Assembly (NCBI GenBank): GCA_028284235.1 | Contig: JANQSC010000019.1 | Location: 1 to 64,000, forward strand | DNA from: Opitutaceae bacterium | Lineage (GTDB): Bacteria > Verrucomicrobiota > Verrucomicrobiia > Opitutales > Opitutaceae | Direction of reading: 5' to 3' | Length of the DNA: 64,000 nucleotides | Shown: positions 60,628-64,000 of the stretch, in pieces | Layout: every line of letters begins with the position of its first letter | Position numbering within the stretch: the stretch's first letter is position 1 | The notes under the pieces: model-generated | Databases searched by the model: none | The model's input: the letters and a program-made list of their open reading frames with translations, nothing else | What the model was told of the DNA's origin: nothing | Program-made: the position numbers and the translations under genes

Positions 60628-61872
60628 TTACTCTACGACTGTGGCGCCTTTGAGGATTTCTTTTGTATCTACGATTCCGACACCGGGGCCTTCGGGGACG
60701 ATTAGGGATCCGTCTTCGATGCGTAGCGGGGGATCGAACCAGTCGGCGTAGCGTTCGATGTTTCGCTTGTACTCTTGCCAGTCGCCGATATCGGGTGTCC
60801 GCGAGGCGAAGTGGAGCATGTAGATAAATCCGAATCCGCCCGATATGTGCACCGTCGTTGGCATGTTTAGCAATTCGGCCATGCGGGAGACGCGGATCGA
60901 GCGAATGAGGCCTCCGTAGTACTGCACGTCGGGCTGGACGATGTCGACCGCCCGGTTCTCGATCGCCCACTTGAAGCGCCACTGGCTGAATTCCTGTTCG
61001 CCGCCGGCGACGGGGATGGTCAACGTATCCGTCACTTGGCGCGTGTCTTCCAAGTGGTCGAAGGGGCAGGGCTCTTCGAAGTAGACGGCCCCGATGTCTT
61101 CCAGCATGCGTCCCACTTCGATGGCTTGCGGCGGATCGTAGGAGCTGTTCGAGTCGGCGTGGATCGCCATTTCGTCGCCGAGCTCCTTGCGCGAAAGCTC
61201 GATCAGTTTCGGCGTCCGGCCGGGCAGGGCGTCCTCGTTTCGGCTCATGCGGCCGCCGACGCGGTATTTGATCGCTTTGGCGCCGGTTTCTTCGATCAGG
61301 CCCTTGAGATAGTCGATTTCCTCTTCGGGGGTCGTGTCGCGCCGACCGCTCGCGACGTAGAAGGGGACTTTCTTGCGAATCACGCCGCCGAGCAGATCGC
61401 CGATAGACTTGCCCGCGACGCGCCCGAGAAGATCGAGAATCGCGAATTCGATCCACGCCACCGAACTCCAGAACGCGAGGCCTTGCAGCTTGTAGTTGCT
61501 TCCCCAGCGATAGAGGCCCCACAGGTGATCCTCGAGTTGCCGCGCGTCTTTTCCGATAAAGTACGGCGCGACCCGTTGCTGGAAGATCGGGGCCACGTAT
61601 TTGGCGCGGTTGTTGTCGAGCGAAACGCCTTCTACTCCATCTTTCGAGCGAACACGGATGTAGTACTGGTTCTCTTTTAGAAGGAGATCGACGGACTCGA
61701 TGATCACCGGATCGTTCAAGCCTGCTAGTTCGAGAACGGGTCGGGCGGCGGCTTGGTCCAAGGCCTGTGAGACGTCTTGTGGGGCTTGTCCGAGCAGGGT
61801 TGCGGGGCTAGTGGCGGCCAGGGCGCCGAGTCCGGCGGTCCTGCCGATAAAATCGCGACGGGTAAATGACAT
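60628..61872 (-). CDS. Exported enolase-superfamily enzyme (mandelate racemase/muconate lactonizing type)
   Basis: A 414-residue protein with a twin-arginine signal (TRRDFIGRTAGLGALAATSP). The barrel carries KAIKYRVGGR (Lys-x-Arg acid/base site), the metal ligands Asp in IHADSNSS, Glu in VYFEEPC and Glu in VAGGEQEF, and the Asp/His pair in QPDVQYYGG and VHISGGFG, as in the mandelate racemase subgroup. It should dehydrate or epimerise a sugar acid, unusually in the periplasm. With the L-fucose-dehydrogenase-like enzyme at 3.8 kb it hints at sugar-acid metabolism, but the substrate is open. Confidence 0.9.
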   Translation of the reverse strand: MSFTRRDFIGRTAGLGALAATSPATLLGQAPQDVSQALDQAAARPVLELAGLNDPVIIESVDLLLKENQYYIRVRSKDGVEGVSLDNNRAKYVAPIFQQRVAPYFIGKDARQLEDHLWGLYRWGSNYKLQGLAFWSSVAWIEFAILDLLGRVAGKSIGDLLGGVIRKKVPFYVASGRRDTTPEEEIDYLKGLIEETGAKAIKYRVGGRMSRNEDALPGRTPKLIELSRKELGDEMAIHADSNSSYDPPQAIEVGRMLEDIGAVYFEEPCPFDHLEDTRQVTDTLTIPVAGGEQEFSQWRFKWAIENRAVDIVQPDVQYYGGLIRSIRVSRMAELLNMPTTVHISGGFGFIYMLHFASRTPDIGDWQEYKRNIERYADWFDPPLRIEDGSLIVPEGPGVGIVDTKEILKGATVVE

Positions 61873-62172
61873 TTCTACAGGATACGCGAAGGCGGGTAAG
61901 AGGCAAGGCTCGAGCGAAGCTCGATAGGCTCCGCCTGTTTTTTGTTTAACAGGATGCGCTCTCCCGCTGAGCGGGATCGCTTACAGGATTCCCGATGAAA
62001 TCGGGAAACAGGATGGAGTTCTAGCGGATAGATCTGTGTTTTCTTGTATTCGAGCCCTTCGTGAGATTCGTGGGAAAACTAGATTTGGTTGATCATCATG
62101 CTACCGACGAAGTCGGTATCCTGCGAGCGAGGTACGAGCGCATCCTGTTAAAAATAAAAACTCAGGTTCGAC
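61873..62172. repeat. Repeat mosaic, no gene
   Basis: Modules: TCGAGC-GAA-GCTCGA (61910-61924); AACAGGATGCGCTC with TCCCGC-TGA-GCGGGA (61962-61976); CCGAT-GAA-ATCGG (61992-62004), a compensated variant of the CCGAC hairpin; ATTCGAGCCCTTCGTGAGAT; and CCGAC-GAA-GTCGG (62104-62116) in the GATCATCATGCTACC element. No coding sequence seen. Confidence 0.75.
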
Positions 62173-62523
62173 TCAGTCTTCCGTATCTGCGTTCAGGGCG
62201 GAACTGTGTTCGTCTTGGAGTTCGCGGAGTTGGTCGATGACGTTGGCGAGCTTCTTGCCGCTTTCGGTTAGGCTGTATTCAACATGTGGAACATTTCCTT
62301 CGAACTCTTGGCGAGTGATCAGCTTGTAGTCGAGCAGGCGGCGGAGGCGCTCGTTGAGCACTTTGGTTGAAATGCCGGGGATGTAGCGTTCGAGCTTTCC
62401 GGGGCGGCTGACGCCTTGGTAGATGGCGCTCACGACTGACGCGGACCACTTGCAGCCCACGACGTCTTCGAGACTCCGGTAGGCGCGTCTCTCGTCGAGC
62501 GTCAGGAATTTTTTCTCAGCCAT
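62173..62523 (-). CDS. HxlR-family transcription regulator
   Basis: A 116-residue winged-helix protein. LEDVVGCKWSASVVSAIYQG and RPGKLERYIPGISTKVLNER followed by LLDYKLITRQEF match the HxlR pattern, although the usual early Cys is at position 24 (VVGCKW). These regulators often answer to thiol-reactive or aldehyde stress. It is divergent from a small thioredoxin-like gene 171 bases away, the probable target. Confidence 0.92.
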   Translation of the reverse strand: MAEKKFLTLDERRAYRSLEDVVGCKWSASVVSAIYQGVSRPGKLERYIPGISTKVLNERLRRLLDYKLITRQEFEGNVPHVEYSLTESGKKLANVIDQLRELQDEHSSALNADTED

Positions 62524-62694
62524 AGGTTTCAGCGGTTCAGACTAGCAGAAACTGGGGGCCTGTCTAGTGGGAACAAAATGGTAAGCGCTCACCGTTTCGA
62601 GCCCTCTGGCGCTTTTTCCGAAGCGTGTTAGTCTGGAAAGCGTCAACCGCGGGATCGCCCGCTTAACTAAAATAAAAACGAAAGAGATAATATT

Positions 62695-62931
62695 ATGAAA
62701 ACGAACGCTACCTTTTATCATGCCGGCTGCCCAGTCTGCGTCAGCGCGGAGCAATCCATCACTTCGGTCCTGGACCGGGAAAAGGTCGACCTCGAGGTCG
62801 TCCATCTCGGCGATCAGCCGGGACGCGTGGGCGAAGCTGAGGATGCCGGCGTGGAGTCGGTTCCCGCGCTCGTCCTGGGCGGGGAGACTTTGCACCTCAA
62901 CTTCGGAGCAGCCCTGGCTGATTTGAAGTAG
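62695..62931 (+). CDS. Small thioredoxin/glutaredoxin-like protein with CPVC motif
   Basis: A 78-residue protein (NATFYHAGCPVCVSAEQSIT) with the redox motif CPVC at residues 12-15 and a cis-Pro in ESVPALVLGG (about residue 56), the minimal thioredoxin fold. It should work as a thiol-disulfide exchanger in the cytoplasm. Divergent from an HxlR regulator, which suggests redox-controlled expression. Its stop is adjacent to the hairpin TCGAGC-GGA-GCTCGA (62932-62946). Confidence 0.85.
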   Translation: MKTNATFYHAGCPVCVSAEQSITSVLDREKVDLEVVHLGDQPGRVGEAEDAGVESVPALVLGGETLHLNFGAALADLK

Positions 62932-63361
62932 TCGAGCGGAGCTCGAAAGAGTGAATGGTGATCCGTCTTCGCCCGAAGGGCTACGCCGCGACATGAGAGT
63001 GAAGGGGTTTAGCAGGTGGAGCTCGATGGGCTCTGCCTGTTTTTTGTTTAACCACCGACAAGCCACCGACCCTGTCGGGGTCCATGATCGGGGCCTTCTA
63101 TCGGAAGGCAGGATGTGATTTGGCTGAATAAACGCGCCGGGACGTCGCGTTCCACCTTTGTAAGAAGTGGGTGGAACCCGACGTCCCGGCGGGTTTAAGT
63201 TGATCCATCGAATTCGAATACTATCTTCGAGAAATTCGTGTGATTCGTGGGCAGGAATTCTATCTGTGACAATCTGCCTTATCTGCCTCCGACTTTGTCG
63301 GGGCCTTTGACGGTCGGTTCTTTTCTCTATCTTCGTGATCTTTGTGTCCTTCGTGGGCGAA
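62932..63361. repeat. Repeat mosaic, no gene
   Basis: Almost the whole gap consists of repeat modules: TCGAGC-GGA-GCTCGA (62932-62946), GTCTTCGCCC-GAA-GGGCTACGCCGCGAC (62965-62991), CCGAC-CCT-GTCGG (63066-63078), the long GGTGGAACCCG hairpin (63130-63197), and the nine-base-period element (63229-63358) around CCGAC-TTT-GTCGG (63289-63301). A long reverse open frame here (to 62542) is made of these repeats and is not a gene. Confidence 0.8.
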
Positions 63362-63374
63362 TCCTCGTTTTGAG

Positions 63375-63400
63375 TTGACATATATCCGTAGCGGATATAT
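63375..63400 (+). promoter_or_regulatory. PadR operator overlapping a TTGACA promoter box
   Basis: ATATATCCG-TAG-CGGATATAT (63380-63400) is a perfect 9-base-arm palindrome. TTGACA at 63375-63380 is a consensus -35 box and the right arm falls where the -10 box should be. The PadR start codon is 22 bases downstream. ATAT-rich palindromes are typical PadR sites. Confidence 0.8.
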
Positions 63401-63421
63401 CGGTCCTGTATTGATTTTAGT

Positions 63422-63760
63422 ATGAGCAATCATTCACCCCTCACTCCGGCCGTGTTGCACATCCTCCTGGCGCTCGCTACTGAGGACCGTCACGGCTATG
63501 GGATCATGAAGCAGGTGAAGGCTGATTCGCAGGAGAAGGTGAAGATGGGGCCGGGGACGCTTTATGGCTCTATCGGCCGCATGATCAAGGCGGGTTTGAT
63601 CGAGGAGAGCGACCGCAAGGTGGATCCCGAAATGGACGACGAGCGCCGCGTCTACTACGCAATCACCGCCCTGGGCCGGGACGCCCTGGCGGGTGAGCTT
63701 CAACGCTACCGGGAGGTCGTCGCGGTCGCGAACGGAAGAAAACTGTCACCGAGTGTCTAG
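63422..63760 (+). CDS. PadR-family transcription regulator
   Basis: A 112-residue winged-helix regulator with the family pattern AVLHILLALATEDRHGYGIM and GPGTLYGSIGRMIKAGLIEE, ending in a short dimerisation helix. PadR genes of this size usually control linked permease genes of the MacB/ADOP type. The next gene starts 5 bases after its stop, so they form an operon, and the operator at 63380-63400 implies self-repression. Confidence 0.93.
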   Translation: MSNHSPLTPAVLHILLALATEDRHGYGIMKQVKADSQEKVKMGPGTLYGSIGRMIKAGLIEESDRKVDPEMDDERRVYYAITALGRDALAGELQRYREVVAVANGRKLSPSV

Positions 63761-63764
63761 GCGC

Positions 63765-64000
63765 ATGAAACGCTCTCTGCAGTTCTACAAGAACGCATAC
63801 AGACGAATCCTCCGACTGTATCCGAGCCCGTTTCGCGAGCGGTTCGCGGAGCCGATGCTCCAGACGTTCAGCGATCTGTTGCGGGAGCGGACGGAAGCGG
63901 GGAGGGGCGTTTTCGTATTCGCGCTTGGCTTGTTCATTGAGACTTTTGGGGGAATTTTGAGGGAAAACGTATCAGATATGAAAATACAAAAAGAGAGTAT
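63765..64000 (+). CDS. PadR-associated small protein, or N-terminal extension of an ADOP permease (cut by window edge)
   Basis: ATG 63765 opens a frame to the right edge, starting MKRSLQFYKNAYRRILRLYP and continuing SPFRERFAEPMLQTFSDLLR. The LYPxxFRxRFxxPM pattern is typical of the gene or domain between PadR and ADOP-type permeases, and one hydrophobic stretch (VFVFALGLFIETFGGIL) is visible. It overlaps nothing and follows PadR by 4 bases. Length and full identity are unknown because it runs out of the window. Confidence 0.75.
   Translation, partial: MKRSLQFYKNAYRRILRLYPSPFRERFAEPMLQTFSDLLRERTEAGRGVFVFALGLFIETFGGILRENVSDMKIQKES

Noticed and set aside
62542..63429. 295-codon minus-strand open frame
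   Set aside because: It crosses the thioredoxin-like gene on the opposite strand and otherwise translates the repeat modules of the gap; no protein-like core.
1..64000. tRNA, rRNA or riboswitch genes
   Set aside because: I looked for T-arm strings (GGTTCGAATCC-like), acceptor pairing and conserved riboswitch cores and found none that I could support by eye.
63765..64000. A second full permease gene in the window
   Set aside because: Only the first 79 codons are visible and they show one hydrophobic stretch, so no longer claim is possible.

Overview
The window looks like a chromosomal segment of a GC-rich Gram-negative bacterium, most likely a Verrucomicrobiota member of the Opitutae type (inference from gene content, no marker gene present). 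The support is a TonB-dependent receptor, RND tripartite efflux, many lipoprotein and twin-arginine signal peptides, GMC/gluconate-dehydrogenase subunit 3 pairs, a MacB-like long permease with a PadR gene nearby, LacI/GH28/sodium-symporter sugar loci, and dense intergenic palindromic repeats. I saw no rRNA, tRNA, CRISPR array, transposase or prophage.

Layout. 1-5.7 kb: carbohydrate catabolism (Gfo/Idh/MocA oxidoreductase end, NRAMP-like carrier, two TIM-barrel isomerase-like proteins, a LamG-like secreted protein, an L-fucose-dehydrogenase-like SDR). 5.8-11.6 kb: RND pump, adaptor and outer-membrane factor in one minus-strand operon. 11.8-14.6 kb: EamA exporter, cupin, VapBC-type toxin-antitoxin, SprA-like putative metalloprotease. 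14.6-18.3 kb: secreted oxidoreductase (GMC plus subunit 3) and an esterase-like hydrolase. 18.6-28.3 kb: S9 peptidase, lipoprotein, multicopper oxidase, a large secreted beta-propeller protein, a PQQ dehydrogenase with an internal cytochrome c. 28.4-36.3 kb: a regulon of TonB receptor, LacI regulator, GH28 protein and SSS symporter, tied together by matching CTAA-CGC-TTAG-type palindromes. 36.6-42.7 kb: a small-membrane-protein operon behind paired TGAACAAC operators, a zinc-ribbon/TPR membrane protein, an M50 protease and repeat-flanked small genes. 42.9-53.9 kb: a defence island (two XRE regulators, HsdR, HsdS, DUF3800, HsdM, Mrr-type nuclease, an Nmad3-like protein, a gene remnant and a membrane orphan), AT-richer towards its right end. 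54.6-64 kb: lipoprotein, Fic protein, DUF4336-like protein, MacB-like permease, enolase-superfamily enzyme, HxlR/thioredoxin-like divergent pair, PadR regulator and a truncated downstream gene.

The most unusual signal is not a gene. Nearly every intergenic space holds short hairpins with 3-nt loops (often GAA/GGA/GAT/TTT/TTC) on stems of 4-11 bp, in several unrelated-looking families. Within families the stems differ between copies by compensating base changes on both arms, so the fold rather than the sequence appears to be conserved. These are described family by family below.
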